NCBI RefSeq assembly: GCF_008843165.1
Contig: NZ_CP044427.1
Span: 372,001 to 436,000, forward strand
Direction: 5' to 3'
DNA length: 64,000 nt
Source: Ornithinimicrobium pratense
GTDB taxonomy: Bacteria > Actinomycetota > Actinomycetes > Actinomycetales > Dermatophilaceae
Part shown: in pieces, positions 8,562 to 18,242 of the stretch
Numbering within the stretch: position 1 is the first letter of the stretch
Layout of the letters: each line of letters starts with the position of its first letter
The notes under the pieces: model-generated
What the model was told of the DNA's origin: nothing
Databases searched by the model: none
The model's input: the letters and a program-made list of their open reading frames with translations, nothing else
Program-made: the position numbers and the translations under genes

Positions 8562-9677
8562 ATGCCCGGGCCACCACCTGCCATCGCAGCCTGCCGCGTG
8601 GCGGTACGGCGATGGCTGACCGAGGAGAGGTTCCCGGAGGGTGCCCTGGTGCTCGTGGGCTGCTCCGGCGGGGCAGACTCCTTGGCCCTGCTCGCCGCTA
8701 CCGCCTTCGTAGCACCTCGGGCAGGGCTGCGGGTCGGCACCGTGATCGTCGACCACGGGCTGCAGCCGGGGTCGTCGCGCGTCGCCGACTCGGTGGCGGT
8801 GACCGCGTACAGCCTGCTCACCGAGCAAGGACCCGTGGAGGTGGTGGGCGCGCAGGTCGAGCAGACCGGCGCCGGACCCGAGGCGGACGCGCGGCGGGCG
8901 AGGTATGCAGCGTTCGGCCGCACCGCAGACCGGCTCGGCGCCATGGCACTGCTGCTGGGGCACACCCTCGACGACCAGGCCGAGCAGGTGCTGCTGGGAC
9001 TGGCTCGCGGTTCGGGAGCGCGCTCGCTGGCCGGCATGCCGCGGTCGCGTGTCCTGTCGGACCATTCGGCGTGTTCGGTGGGGACGTGTGACGTGTTCGG
9101 TGAGGACTTCGCACGTGTTCTGTCGGGACGTATGGCGTGTCCCGTCGGAGGTGGTAGCGAGAGTGAGGGCGGGGGCAGGGTGGTGCTGGGGCGGCCGCTG
9201 CTGGGGGTGAGCAGGGCGCAGACGCAGGACGCGTGCGCGGAGCTGGGGCTGGTGCCATGGCAGGACCCGCACAACGAGGACCCGCGGTTCGCCCGCGTCC
9301 GGGTCCGGCGGGCGCTGGCTGACCTGGAGAAGGACCTCGGGCCCGGCCTCGGGCGCAACCTGGCCCGCACCGCGGCGCTGCTGCGCGACGACGCCGATGC
9401 GCTGGACGAGGCGTGTGAGGCGGCATACCGGGAGCTGGGCGACCCGCCCTGGACGGTGGGCCGGCTGGCCTCGCTGCCGCGCGCCCTGCGCACCCGGCTG
9501 TGGCGTCGGCTCGCGCTCGCCGCCGGCAGTCCCGGCACCGACCTGACCAGTGAGCACCTGCTTGCGGTCGATGGCCTGGTCACCGCCTGGCGGGGCCAGG
9601 GGCCGCTGTCCCTGCCGGGCGGGGTCCGGGCCTGGCGCCAGGGGGACCGGGTTCGGCTGGAGCGGCGACGTAGTTGA
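8562..9677 (+). CDS. tilS: tRNA(Ile)-lysidine synthase with a repeat-encoded insert
   Basis: TilS attaches lysine to C34 of the tRNA-Ile with a CAU anticodon, using ATP, so that it reads AUA. The protein has 371 residues. The PP-loop SGGADS is at about residues 33-38, and family signatures IVDHGLQPGS, RYAAFGRTADRLG and LLGHTLDDQAEQVLL follow. Between GMPRSR and GRPLLGVSRAQTQ, where homologues usually have only a few residues, there is an extra stretch at about residues 163-198. It is encoded by five exact 22-bp-period repeats (9048-9157). Because 22 is not a multiple of three, successive units are read in different frames, giving RVLSDHS, ACSVGT, DVFGEDF and then RVLSGRM again. The frame stays open, so the enzyme is probably functional. 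hpt follows. Confidence 0.92.
   Translation: MPGPPPAIAACRVAVRRWLTEERFPEGALVLVGCSGGADSLALLAATAFVAPRAGLRVGTVIVDHGLQPGSSRVADSVAVTAYSLLTEQGPVEVVGAQVEQTGAGPEADARRARYAAFGRTADRLGAMALLLGHTLDDQAEQVLLGLARGSGARSLAGMPRSRVLSDHSACSVGTCDVFGEDFARVLSGRMACPVGGGSESEGGGRVVLGRPLLGVSRAQTQDACAELGLVPWQDPHNEDPRFARVRVRRALADLEKDLGPGLGRNLARTAALLRDDADALDEACEAAYRELGDPPWTVGRLASLPRALRTRLWRRLALAAGSPGTDLTSEHLLAVDGLVTAWRGQGPLSLPGGVRAWRQGDRVRLERRRS
9048..9157 (+). repeat. 22-bp-period repeat array 2, five units (inside tilS, inverted relative to array 1)
   Basis: Cores of 14 bases start at 9048, 9070, 9092, 9114 and 9136, a period of exactly 22 each time: CGTGTCCTGTCGGA, CGTGTTCGGTGGGG, CGTGTTCGGTGAGG, CGTGTTCTGTCGGG and CGTGTCCCGTCGGA. 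The eight bases after each core vary. The fourth core is identical to one in array 1, about 600 bases away and in the opposite orientation. Confidence 0.95.
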
Positions 9678-9745
9678 ATGGGTCAGGAGACGGGCGGCCC
9701 GCGCCCGCGCACCTGACCCGCCCCCGACCTGTTGAGGAGCCGCGC

Positions 9746-10297
<552 letters not shown>

Positions 10298-10460
10298 GGG
10301 CGATCGCGCGCCTCAGCGCGCGACCGACCCCCGCCGGGGCCCGAGGGCGGAACAAGCAAGGTCCTGCCACGCGTTGTCGGCAGGAGATGTTGTCAACCTT
10401 CAGCACGACGGACCAGGAGGACCGGGGCGGCGCCTGAGCGCCCGTCCCGAACGCGCCAGC

Positions 10461-12503
10461 ATGAGCCAAGCAAAACCGCGGCCCCGCACCAGGCCCAGCC
10501 CGTGGATGTGGATCTTCCTCTTCCTCGCGCTCGGCATCCTCTGGTACACGCTGCTCTCGCAGAGCCCCTATACCCGCATCGACACCGCCGATGCGCTGGA
10601 CCTGCTGCGGGAGGAGAAGGTCGCCTCGGCCACCATCGGCGTCGACCACATCGAGATGACTCTCCGCGAGGGGGAGACCTTCGCCGACGAGGAGGAGGGC
10701 ATCGGGGCGACCGAGCAGGTCCAGGCCTACTACGTCGAGGCCCGCGGTGAGCAGATCGTGTCCCTGGTCGAGGAGCACGTCCCGGACGGGCAGTGGACCG
10801 ACAACGTCTCCCAGCCCAACCTCTTCGTCACCATCATGGCCAACTTCCTGCCCCTGCTGATCATCCTGGGTCTGTTCCTGTGGTTGATGCTGCGCATGCA
10901 GGGCGGCAACCGGGGCGTGATGGCGTTCGGCAAGTCCAAGGCCAAGCTGGCTACCAAGGACATGCCCAAGGTCACCTTCGCCGACGTCGCCGGCGCGGAC
11001 GAGGCGGTCGAGGAGCTGCACGAGATCAAGGAGTTCCTCCAGGAGCCGCGCAAGTTCCTCGAGGTCGGGGCCAAGATCCCCAAAGGCGTGCTGCTCTACG
11101 GTCCGCCCGGCACCGGCAAGACCCTGCTGGCGCGTGCCGTCGCTGGTGAGGCGGGCGTGCCGTTCTACTCCATCTCCGGCTCCGACTTCGTCGAGATGTT
11201 CGTCGGCGTGGGCGCCTCCCGGGTCAGGGACCTGTTCGAGCAGGCCAAGGAGAACGCTCCCGCGATCATCTTCGTCGACGAGATCGACGCCGTCGGTCGG
11301 CACCGTGGCGCGGGCCTCGGCGGCGGCCACGACGAGCGCGAGCAGACGCTGAACCAGCTGCTTGTGGAGATGGACGGGTTCGACGTCCGGGCCAACGTCA
11401 TCCTGATCGCGGCGACCAACCGCCCCGACATCCTCGACCCCGCCCTGTTGCGCCCGGGCCGCTTCGACCGGCAGATCGCCGTCGAGGCCCCCGACATGCT
11501 CGGCCGCCTACACATCCTGCAGGTGCACGGCAAGGGCAAGCCGCTGGCCCCCGACGTGGACCTGATGGCGATCGCCCGTCGCACCCCCGGCTTTTCCGGC
11601 GCGGACCTGGCCAATGTGCTCAACGAGGCGGCGCTGCTGGCCGCCCGCAACAACGAGAAGGTCATCGACGACCACGACCTCGACGAGTCGATTGACCGCG
11701 TGATGGCCGGCCCGCAGAAGCGGACCCGCGTGATGAGCGCCAAGGAGCGCAAGATCACCGCCTACCACGAGGGCGGACACGCCCTCGTGGCGGCGGCGAT
11801 GAACCACACCGACCCGGTGAGCAAGGTGACGATCCTGCCGCGCGGGCGGGCCCTGGGCTACACCATGGTGCTGCCGGCGGATGACAAGTACTCCACCACC
11901 CGCAACGAGCTGCTCGACCAGCTCGCCTATGCCCTGGGCGGCCGGGTGGCCGAGGAGATGGTCTTCCACGACCCGACCACCGGCGCCGCCAACGACATCG
12001 AGAAGGCGACCGGCCTGGCCCGCAAGATGGTCACCCAGTTCGGCATGTCCGAGCGGATCGGTGCGGTCAAGCTGGGCGCCGGCAGCGGTGAGGTCTTTCT
12101 GGGCCGCGACATGGGTCACGAGCGGGACTACTCGGAGAACCTTGCCGGGATCGTCGACCAGGAGGTGCGCCGCCTCATCGAGGCCGCGCACGACGAGGCC
12201 TGGCACGCCCTGAACGACAACCGTGAGCTCCTGGACCGGTTGGTGCTGGACCTGCTGGAGAAGGAGACCCTCAACGCGGCCGCCCTCGCCGAGTTGTTCA
12301 AGCAGGTCCGCCGCCGCCCGCAGCGCCCGGTCTGGCTGTCCTCCGACGCCCGCGGCGTCCACGACGACGGGCCGGTGCTCACCGAGTCCGAGCGCCGGGC
12401 GATGGCCAACGGGCACGACCCGATGGCCACCGACGGCAAGGAGCATCCGCCGGTCGAGGTGATCCAGGTCCCGGAGGGTGGTCATGTCGAGCCCGGGCGC
12501 TGA
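10461..12503 (+). CDS. ftsH: ATP-dependent zinc metalloprotease FtsH
   Basis: Membrane-bound AAA+ protease of 680 residues that degrades misfolded and regulatory membrane proteins. Two transmembrane helices (near [15 protein letters not shown] and [13 protein letters not shown]) flank a short extracytoplasmic domain. The Walker A GPPGTGKT is at about residues 214-221, Walker B is IIFVDEID, the second region of homology is [19 protein letters not shown], and the zinc site H436-EGG-H440 lies in the protease domain. The ATG at 10461 lacks a good ribosome-binding site. AGGAGG occurs 40 bases upstream, so a non-ATG start nearer to it cannot be excluded. Its stop overlaps the folE start region. Confidence 0.95.
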   Translation: MSQAKPRPRTRPSPWMWIFLFLALGILWYTLLSQSPYTRIDTADALDLLREEKVASATIGVDHIEMTLREGETFADEEEGIGATEQVQAYYVEARGEQIVSLVEEHVPDGQWTDNVSQPNLFVTIMANFLPLLIILGLFLWLMLRMQGGNRGVMAFGKSKAKLATKDMPKVTFADVAGADEAVEELHEIKEFLQEPRKFLEVGAKIPKGVLLYGPPGTGKTLLARAVAGEAGVPFYSISGSDFVEMFVGVGASRVRDLFEQAKENAPAIIFVDEIDAVGRHRGAGLGGGHDEREQTLNQLLVEMDGFDVRANVILIAATNRPDILDPALLRPGRFDRQIAVEAPDMLGRLHILQVHGKGKPLAPDVDLMAIARRTPGFSGADLANVLNEAALLAARNNEKVIDDHDLDESIDRVMAGPQKRTRVMSAKERKITAYHEGGHALVAAAMNHTDPVSKVTILPRGRALGYTMVLPADDKYSTTRNELLDQLAYALGGRVAEEMVFHDPTTGAANDIEKATGLARKMVTQFGMSERIGAVKLGAGSGEVFLGRDMGHERDYSENLAGIVDQEVRRLIEAAHDEAWHALNDNRELLDRLVLDLLEKETLNAAALAELFKQVRRRPQRPVWLSSDARGVHDDGPVLTESERRAMANGHDPMATDGKEHPPVEVIQVPEGGHVEPGR

Positions 12504-13116
12504 GCCGGACCCGGTGACGCCCGACCCGGCGACCGCCATGGCCCACCAGGTCGACCAGCCTCGGATCGAGGCCGCCGTCCGGGAGATCCTCGAGGCGATC
12601 GGCGAGGACCCCCAGCGGGACGGTCTGCTGGACACCCCCGCCCGCGTGGCCCGCGCCTACGCCGAGATCTTCGGCGGCCTGCACCAGGACCCCAGCGACG
12701 TGCTCGGCACGACCTTCGACGTCGACCACAACGAGATGATCCTGGTGCGGGACATCGAGCTCTACAGCGTGTGTGAGCACCACCTGCTGCCCTTCCACGG
12801 GGTGGCCCACCTGGTCTACATCCCGGCCAAGGACGGGCGGGTGGCGGGCCTTTCGAAGATGGCCCGGCTGGTCGACCTCTTTGCCCGCCGACCGCAGGTG
12901 CAGGAGCGGCTGACCACCGAGATCGCTGACGCCCTGGAGGCTCACCTCTCGCCCCGAGGGGTGCTGGTGGTGGTCGAGGCCGAGCACCTGTGCATGTCCA
13001 TGCGGGGGATCCGCCGGCCGGGGGCGCGCACCGTGACCTCGACCGTGCGGGGACAGCTGCGCAACTCCGCCACCCGCGCCGAGGCGATGAGCCTGGTGAC
13101 GGGTGGCCGGTCGTGA
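12484..13116 (+). CDS. folE: GTP cyclohydrolase I
   Basis: First enzyme of tetrahydrofolate synthesis (GTP to 7,8-dihydroneopterin triphosphate plus formate), 210 residues. The zinc/catalytic region [11 protein letters not shown] is near residue 98, and [27 protein letters not shown] and [11 protein letters not shown] are conserved. GGAGGG at 12473-12478, inside the end of ftsH, sets the ATG at 12484 as start. The reading overlaps ftsH by 20 bases and couples to folP through GTGA. Confidence 0.96.
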   Translation: MSSPGAEPDPVTPDPATAMAHQVDQPRIEAAVREILEAIGEDPQRDGLLDTPARVARAYAEIFGGLHQDPSDVLGTTFDVDHNEMILVRDIELYSVCEHHLLPFHGVAHLVYIPAKDGRVAGLSKMARLVDLFARRPQVQERLTTEIADALEAHLSPRGVLVVVEAEHLCMSMRGIRRPGARTVTSTVRGQLRNSATRAEAMSLVTGGRS

Positions 13117-14054
13117 CGGTCCGCCCCGGCACCGTTGTCACCGAGGTGCTGGCTCCGGGCCCGACCCGGCTCATGGGGGTGCTCAACGTGACCCCCGACA
13201 GCTTCAGCGACGGCGGCCGCTGGCTGGACGCGGACGCGGCAGTCGCCCGTGGGCGTCAGCTCGTCGAGGAGGGCGCCGACCTCGTCGACGTCGGCGGGGA
13301 GTCGACCCGGCCGGGCAGCGTGCGACCCAGCCTGCAGGAGGAGCTGGACCGGGTCGTCCCCGTGGTCCGCGCCCTGGCCGCGGACGGGATCGTGGTCTCG
13401 GTGGACACGATGCGAGCGGAGGTGGCCCGTGCTTCGGTGGAGGCTGGCGCCGCACTGATCAACGACGTCTCGGGGGGCCTGGCCGACGAGCACATGCCCG
13501 CTCTCGTAGCCCGGACCGGGGTGCCCTACGTGGTGATGCACTGGCGCGGGCTGCTTACTGAGCCGCACGAGCAGCCGCACTATGAGGACGTCACGGGGGA
13601 GGTATGCCGTGAGCTCACCGAGCGGGTCGACGCCCTGACCACATCCGGCGTGGCGAGGGAGCAGCTCATCCTCGACCCGGGCTTCGGCTTCTCCAAGGAC
13701 GCCGCCCACAACTGGGAGCTGCTCGCCGGGCTCGACCGGGTGCTGGACCTCGGCCTGCCGGTCCTCTTCGGCACCTCTCGCAAGCGGTTCCTGGGGCGCC
13801 TCCCTTCCCGACCCGGCGCCGAGGTCGACGCGCAGGCCGAGCCGAGCCCGCCCACCGACCGCGACGTCGCGACCGCGGCCACCAGTCTGTTGGCCACGCA
13901 GGCCGGGTGCTGGGCGGTCCGGGTGCACGACGTCTCCGCCAGCCGGGACGCCCTGGCTGTGTGGGAGATGACGCAGCGCCACCGGACCGCCGCCCCCAGG
14001 GTCGGCCGGCACCGGGCACCGACCCAGGAGGAGCACCGTGGCGTACCGCGCTGA
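13113..14054 (+). CDS. folP: Dihydropteroate synthase
   Basis: Condenses p-aminobenzoate with hydroxymethyl-dihydropterin pyrophosphate, the step blocked by sulfonamides. The 313-residue TIM barrel shows [16 protein letters not shown] near the N-terminus, then [22 protein letters not shown], and [10 protein letters not shown]. Start is the GTG overlapping the folE stop (GTGA). Its 3' end overlaps the folBK start by 17 bases, so it belongs to the coupled folate operon. Confidence 0.95.
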   Translation: MTVRPGTVVTEVLAPGPTRLMGVLNVTPDSFSDGGRWLDADAAVARGRQLVEEGADLVDVGGESTRPGSVRPSLQEELDRVVPVVRALAADGIVVSVDTMRAEVARASVEAGAALINDVSGGLADEHMPALVARTGVPYVVMHWRGLLTEPHEQPHYEDVTGEVCRELTERVDALTTSGVAREQLILDPGFGFSKDAAHNWELLAGLDRVLDLGLPVLFGTSRKRFLGRLPSRPGAEVDAQAEPSPPTDRDVATAATSLLATQAGCWAVRVHDVSASRDALAVWEMTQRHRTAAPRVGRHRAPTQEEHRGVPR

Positions 14055-14940
14055 CCTCATCCGGCTCACCGGCGTCCGGGCGCGCGGCTTCCACGGCGTC
14101 TTGGCGCACGAGCGGCGGGACGGGCAGGACTTCATCGTCGATGTCGAGATGTCGGTCGATCTCTCCCGGGCCGGGGCCAGCGACGACCTGCGGCACACGG
14201 TGCATTACGGTGAGGTCGCGGCCGACGTCGTCGCGATCGTCGAAGGTGAGCCCGATGACCTCATTGAGAGCCTCGCCGAGCAGATCGCGAAGGCCGTCCT
14301 AGCCCGTCCCCTCGTCGAGGCCGTCGAGGTGACCGTGCACAAGCCGCAGGCGCCCGTGGGGGTGCCGTTCAGTGACGTCGAGGTGGTCGTTCGCCGCACC
14401 AAGGACGTGCCGGTCGTCATCGCCCTCGGCGCCAACCTCGAGCGGGACGGGGAGGCGCCGCAGGCCACGCTGCGGCAGGCCGTGCGGCACCTGCAGCGCA
14501 CCCGCGGCCTGCGGGCCGTCCGCGTCTCCGGCCTCTACGCCACCGCCCCGGTCGGCGGTGAGCTCGTGGCCGGGCAGCCCGACTACGTCAACGCCGTGGC
14601 CCTCGCCCGCACCAGCCTCGCACCCGCCACCCTGCTTGCCCGGCTGCACCGGATCGAGGCTGACCTCGGCCGGACCCGCGACGTGCGCTGGGGCGCCCGC
14701 ACCCTGGACCTGGACCTCGTCCAGTACGGCGACCCCCGCGACGGCAGCGACGTCGCTTCCACCGACCCTGACGTGCTGCTGCCCCACCCGCGTGCGCACC
14801 AGCGGGCCTTCGTCCTGGTCCCGTGGCTGGACGTCGACCCCGAGGCGGCTCTGCGCACCGGTGAGGGCGTGACGCCGGTGGCCGAGCTCATACCTCGGCT
14901 GACGGACCAGACCGTCCGCGAGCTGGAGGGGCAGCGGTGA
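14038..14940 (+). CDS. folBK: Bifunctional dihydroneopterin aldolase / HPPK (FolB-FolK fusion)
   Basis: A single 300-residue chain carrying two successive folate enzymes. Residues 1 to about 120 are a dihydroneopterin aldolase (GVRARGFHGVLAHERRDGQDF, TVHYGEVA, LIESLAEQIA). Residues from about 125 on are 6-hydroxymethyl-7,8-dihydropterin pyrophosphokinase (VVIALGANLERDGEA, LYATAPVGGELVAGQPDYVNAV, RWGARTLDLDLVQYGD, LPHPRAHQRAFVLVPWLDVDP). In many actinobacteria these are separate genes. AGGAGG precedes the GTG at 14038. The fusion allows direct hand-over of the pterin intermediate, although that is inference. Confidence 0.94.
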   Translation: MAYRADLIRLTGVRARGFHGVLAHERRDGQDFIVDVEMSVDLSRAGASDDLRHTVHYGEVAADVVAIVEGEPDDLIESLAEQIAKAVLARPLVEAVEVTVHKPQAPVGVPFSDVEVVVRRTKDVPVVIALGANLERDGEAPQATLRQAVRHLQRTRGLRAVRVSGLYATAPVGGELVAGQPDYVNAVALARTSLAPATLLARLHRIEADLGRTRDVRWGARTLDLDLVQYGDPRDGSDVASTDPDVLLPHPRAHQRAFVLVPWLDVDPEAALRTGEGVTPVAELIPRLTDQTVRELEGQR

Positions 14941-15434
14941 ACCCGGCCCAAGGGGTGCGTCCCGCCAGCGGGGTGATCGTCGCCGTGCTGTCAGCCATGG
15001 CCTGCTGGCTGCTGCTGCAGGTCATGCGCTCGGTGGGCGGGGCCTACCCGGTCATCACCTGGATGGGCCTCGTGCCCCTCCTCGGCCTCACCGCGCTGGT
15101 GCTGGTCATGAGCTGGCAGATCCGACGCTACGTGCGCGGCATGGGCACGCTGCGCCCCAGCCCCCAGCGTGGGCGCGGGACCCTGGTGGGGGCACAGGCC
15201 GCCGCGCTCGGCGGTGCTGCCCTGCTCGGCTGGTATGCCGCAAACGCCCTGGTCCACCTACCCAACGCCGACATCCCCAGCCAGCGGGTGCTCCTCGTCT
15301 GGGCCCTGGTGCATGCCGTCGCGGCCCTGGCCCTCTCGATCGCCGGCTACGTCGGTCAGGCCTGGTGCCGGATCCCCCCGGGCGAGGACGACGACGGCGA
15401 CGCGGCCGCCGAGGGCGACCTGGCCTACGGCTGA
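14937..15434 (+). CDS. DUF3180 membrane protein
   Basis: A 165-residue protein with about four hydrophobic helices (ASGVIVAVLSAMACWLLLQ, PVITWMGLVPLLGLTALVL, AAALGGAALLGWYAAN, VLLVWALVHAVAALALSIAGY) and an acidic tail. It matches the DUF3180 family, which is found after folK in most actinobacteria and has no known role. The GTG start overlaps the folBK stop (GTGA), so it is the last gene of the ftsH-fol transcription unit. Confidence 0.85.
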   Translation: MNPAQGVRPASGVIVAVLSAMACWLLLQVMRSVGGAYPVITWMGLVPLLGLTALVLVMSWQIRRYVRGMGTLRPSPQRGRGTLVGAQAAALGGAALLGWYAANALVHLPNADIPSQRVLLVWALVHAVAALALSIAGYVGQAWCRIPPGEDDDGDAAAEGDLAYG

Positions 15435-15511
15435 CGGCGACGGCCCGCCTGGTTCGCGGGTTCGCGGTGGGGCAGGAAGCCGCGTCGTCGGGACCCCGGT
15501 GCGCGAGGCTC

Positions 15512-15517
15512 TAGAGT
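15512..15517 (+). promoter_or_regulatory. Candidate -10 element, leaderless start of methyltransferase gene
   Basis: TAGAGT is seven bases before the ATG at 15525. No ribosome-binding site separates them. Confidence 0.45.
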
Positions 15518-15524
15518 GGCCAGG

Positions 15525-16187
15525 ATGAGCGACCAGCCGTACCACGCCCCGGTCGAGCCGACGCCGGGCAGCCTGCCCACGTCCTACTGGCCCGGTCTGG
15601 AGGACCACGAGCACTCGCGGTGGTACACCGAGCGGTTCCGCGCGATGGCCCGGGAGGGCGAGGACCTGGAGGGCGAGTCCCGGCTGGTCGACACGCTTGC
15701 GCCGCGACGGGCCCGCCTGCTCGACGCCGGGTGCGGCCCGGGCCGGCACGGCGGCCACCTCGCCCGGCTGGGGCACCGGGTCGTCGGGGTCGACATCGAC
15801 CCCCTTCTGATCGAGGCCGCCCGGGAGGACCACCCGGACGCCACCTGGCTGGTGGGTGACCTGACCATTCTGGACCTGGCCGCGCAGGGTGAGGGGGAGC
15901 TCTTCGACGGGGTGCTCGTGGCCGGCAATGTCATGGACTTCATCGGGGAGGGGCACCGGCCCGAGGCGGTCAGTCGCCTCGCCGCCCACGTGCGACCGGC
16001 CGGGTTCCTGGTCGTCGGCTGCCGGGTCGGCCGCGGCTTCACCCCCGGCGACCTGGACGCGGCGTTGCCGGGCACCGGGCTGGTGCTGGAGCAGCGGTTC
16101 GCCTCCTGGGACCTGCGCCCGTTCCACCCCCACAGCGCCTTCTGCGTGAGTATCCTGCGAGCAGGGGACGGCAGCGGCGGACGCTGA
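15525..16187 (+). CDS. Class I SAM-dependent methyltransferase
   Basis: A 220-residue Rossmann-fold methyltransferase. Motif I reads RLLDAGCGPGRHGGHLARLG, followed by VVGVDIDPLLIEAAR and an acidic motif near WLVGDLTILDL. It is related to the small ubiquinone-methylase-like or TehB-like proteins, but nothing shows the substrate. The ATG at 15525 is preferred, with a possible in-frame GTG at 15516. It stands alone between the folate operon and the VOC gene. Confidence 0.8.
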   Translation: MSDQPYHAPVEPTPGSLPTSYWPGLEDHEHSRWYTERFRAMAREGEDLEGESRLVDTLAPRRARLLDAGCGPGRHGGHLARLGHRVVGVDIDPLLIEAAREDHPDATWLVGDLTILDLAAQGEGELFDGVLVAGNVMDFIGEGHRPEAVSRLAAHVRPAGFLVVGCRVGRGFTPGDLDAALPGTGLVLEQRFASWDLRPFHPHSAFCVSILRAGDGSGGR

Positions 16188-16224
16188 GCCCGCCCGGGAG
16201 ACGCCCCCGGCGAAGGAGCACGTC

Positions 16225-16995
16225 ATGAGCGAGGAGCAGCCCGTCCCCACCTGGCCGGTCGGAGCCCCGGCCTGGACAGATCTCTCGGTCTCCGACATCG
16301 AGCGCAGCAAGGCCTTCTACGCCCGGGTCTTGGGCTGGGACTACGAAGGCAGTGAGCCGGAGTTCGGCGGCTACGTCAACGCCACCGTCGACGGCAGGGT
16401 CGTCGCCGGGCTGGCGCCACCCATGGAGGGCCAGCAGGAGGTCCCGCACACCTGGGCCGTCTACCTCGCGGTGGAGGACAGCACCGCGACGCAGGACCGC
16501 ATCGCCGCTGCTGGCGGCTCCACGGTGCTGCCCGCGATGCAGCTCGGCCCGTGGGGGACCATGGGCGTCTACGCCGACCCGACCGGGGCCGTCTTCGGCA
16601 CCTGGGAGCCGGCCGCGCACACCGGTTTCCAGGTCAGCGACGGGCCCGGCTCGGTCAACTGGACCGAGGCCATGGTCGGCGACTTCGAGCGGGGCAAGGA
16701 GTTCTACACCTCGGTCTTCGGCTGGACCTACCAGGACATGTCCTCCGAGGAGATGAAGTACGCGATCTTCACCACGACCGGTGGGCAGGAGGCGCAGGCC
16801 GGCGGGATCGGCGAGGTCGAGGCCGGGGAGCAGCCCTACTGGTCGGTGGTGTTCGAGGTCGAGAACACCGACGCGGCGGCACAGCGGGTCACGGAGGCCG
16901 GCGGCGCGGTGACGGTCGAGCCGTTCGACTTCGAGTTCGGCCGGCTGGCGATCTGCACCGGTCCTGACGGCGAGCAGTTCGCCGTCATCACCTGA
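16225..16995 (+). CDS. Tandem VOC-domain protein (glyoxalase/bleomycin-resistance superfamily)
   Basis: A 256-residue protein made of two similar VOC modules, each beginning with a matching strand-helix unit: APAWTDLSVSDIERSKAFYARVLGW and SVNWTEAMVGDFERGKEFYTSVFGW. The two halves look like an internal duplication that forms a pseudo-dimer. VOC proteins bind metal and act as lyases, dioxygenases or drug-binding proteins. Double-module forms resembling this one are common in Streptomyces and are mostly uncharacterised. A GAAGGAG ribosome-binding site precedes the ATG. The specific function is unknown. Confidence 0.82.
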   Translation: MSEEQPVPTWPVGAPAWTDLSVSDIERSKAFYARVLGWDYEGSEPEFGGYVNATVDGRVVAGLAPPMEGQQEVPHTWAVYLAVEDSTATQDRIAAAGGSTVLPAMQLGPWGTMGVYADPTGAVFGTWEPAAHTGFQVSDGPGSVNWTEAMVGDFERGKEFYTSVFGWTYQDMSSEEMKYAIFTTTGGQEAQAGGIGEVEAGEQPYWSVVFEVENTDAAAQRVTEAGGAVTVEPFDFEFGRLAICTGPDGEQFAVIT

Positions 16996-17062
16996 CCGCT
17001 GGTGGCGCAGGGGCCGCCCCAGCCTGCTCCGCGACCCAGCCGACCGAGGTGGCTCGACGGGC

Positions 17063-18232
17063 TCAGCGGTCGATGTCCCCGACGACGAAGAACATCGACC
17101 CCAGGATCGCCACCATGTCCGGCACGACCGTGCCGGTCAGCATCTCCCGCAGCACCTGGACGTTGTTGAAGGACGCGGAGCGCAGCTTGAGCCGGTGCGG
17201 TGCCTTGTCTCCCCGGCTGACCAGGAAGTAGCCGTTGAACCCCAGCGGGTTCTCGGTCGCCAGGTAGTGCTCGCCCTCGGGGACCTTGAGCACCTTGGGC
17301 AGCTTGGTGCTGATCGGCCCCTCGCCGAGGTCGCGCAGCCGGGCCGTGCAGGCCCTGGCCAGGTCCAGGCTCACGTCGACCTGCTCGATGAGGACCTCCA
17401 GCCGCGCCAGGCAGTCGCCGGCCTCGCGGGTGACGACCCGGCCCGGGCCGCCCTCGGCGAACAGCTCCCGGTAGGCGAGGTAGGGCGCGTCGCGGCGCAG
17501 GTCGACGTCCAGACCGGACGCCCGCGCGATCGGGCCGGACACGCCATACTCCAGCACCTTCTCCAGGGGGAGCACCCCGATCCCACGGGTCCGAGAGCGC
17601 ACGATCTCGTTGCCCACCATGAGCGAGACGAGCTCGGGTATGCGGTCCCGCACCAGCTCCACGGCCGCGTCGACGCGGTCCAGCCAGCCGTCGGGCAGGT
17701 CGTGCAGCAGGCCCCCGATGCGGGTCGCCATGAAGTGCAGGCGACCGCCGGAGTACTCCTCCATGACGGCCTGGATCTCCTCGCGCTCCCGGAAGGCGTA
17801 GAACATCGGGGTGATGGCGCCGAGCTCGTGCAGGTAGGACCCCAGGAACATCAGGTGGTTGAGCACCCGGTTCAGCTCGGAGAGCAGCGTCCGTGTCCAG
17901 GTGGCCCGCTCGGGGACCTCCATTCCGAGCAGGTGCTCGACGGTCAGCGCGGCGCCGACCTCGTTGCTGAACGCCGAGAGCCAGTCGTGCCGGTTGGTCA
18001 GCACCAGGATCTGCCGGTAGTCGCGGGCCTCGAAGAGTTTCTCCGCCCCGCGGTGCATGTAGCCGATGACCGGCTCGGCAGCCGTGATCCGCTCGCCGTC
18101 CGCAGTGATGCGCAGCCGGAGCACGCCGTGCGTGGCGGGGTGCTGGGGACCGATGTTGAGCACCATCTCGGTGGTCTGCAGGCCCCCGACGCCGGCGGCG
18201 CCGAGGGTGACGTCCAGGTCGCGGGTGCTCAC
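17063..18232 (-). CDS. nuoD: Solitary NADH-quinone oxidoreductase subunit D-like protein
   Basis: A 49-kDa-type complex I subunit (NuoD/NDUFS2 family), 389 residues from the GTG at 18232. An in-frame GTG at 18241 is the alternative. Family signatures are [56 protein letters not shown] and the C-terminal [18 protein letters not shown]. No other nuo gene is nearby, so it is not in a complex I operon. It resembles the NuoD2 type I recall from Streptomyces. It lies 10 bases or less after a MidA/NDUFAF7-type methyltransferase. In humans NDUFAF7 methylates the arginine in the HRG motif of NDUFS2, and the equivalent here is Arg61 in YMHRGAEKL. Whether it joins complex I is not known. Confidence 0.88.
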   Translation of the reverse strand: MSTRDLDVTLGAAGVGGLQTTEMVLNIGPQHPATHGVLRLRITADGERITAAEPVIGYMHRGAEKLFEARDYRQILVLTNRHDWLSAFSNEVGAALTVEHLLGMEVPERATWTRTLLSELNRVLNHLMFLGSYLHELGAITPMFYAFREREEIQAVMEEYSGGRLHFMATRIGGLLHDLPDGWLDRVDAAVELVRDRIPELVSLMVGNEIVRSRTRGIGVLPLEKVLEYGVSGPIARASGLDVDLRRDAPYLAYRELFAEGGPGRVVTREAGDCLARLEVLIEQVDVSLDLARACTARLRDLGEGPISTKLPKVLKVPEGEHYLATENPLGFNGYFLVSRGDKAPHRLKLRSASFNNVQVLREMLTGTVVPDMVAILGSMFFVVGDIDR

Positions 18233-18242
18233 CTCGCCCACC

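Noticed and set aside
8481..9157. CRISPR array
   Set aside because: Cores of 14 bases and spacers of 8 are far too short, copies vary, one array lies inside a gene, and no cas genes are near.
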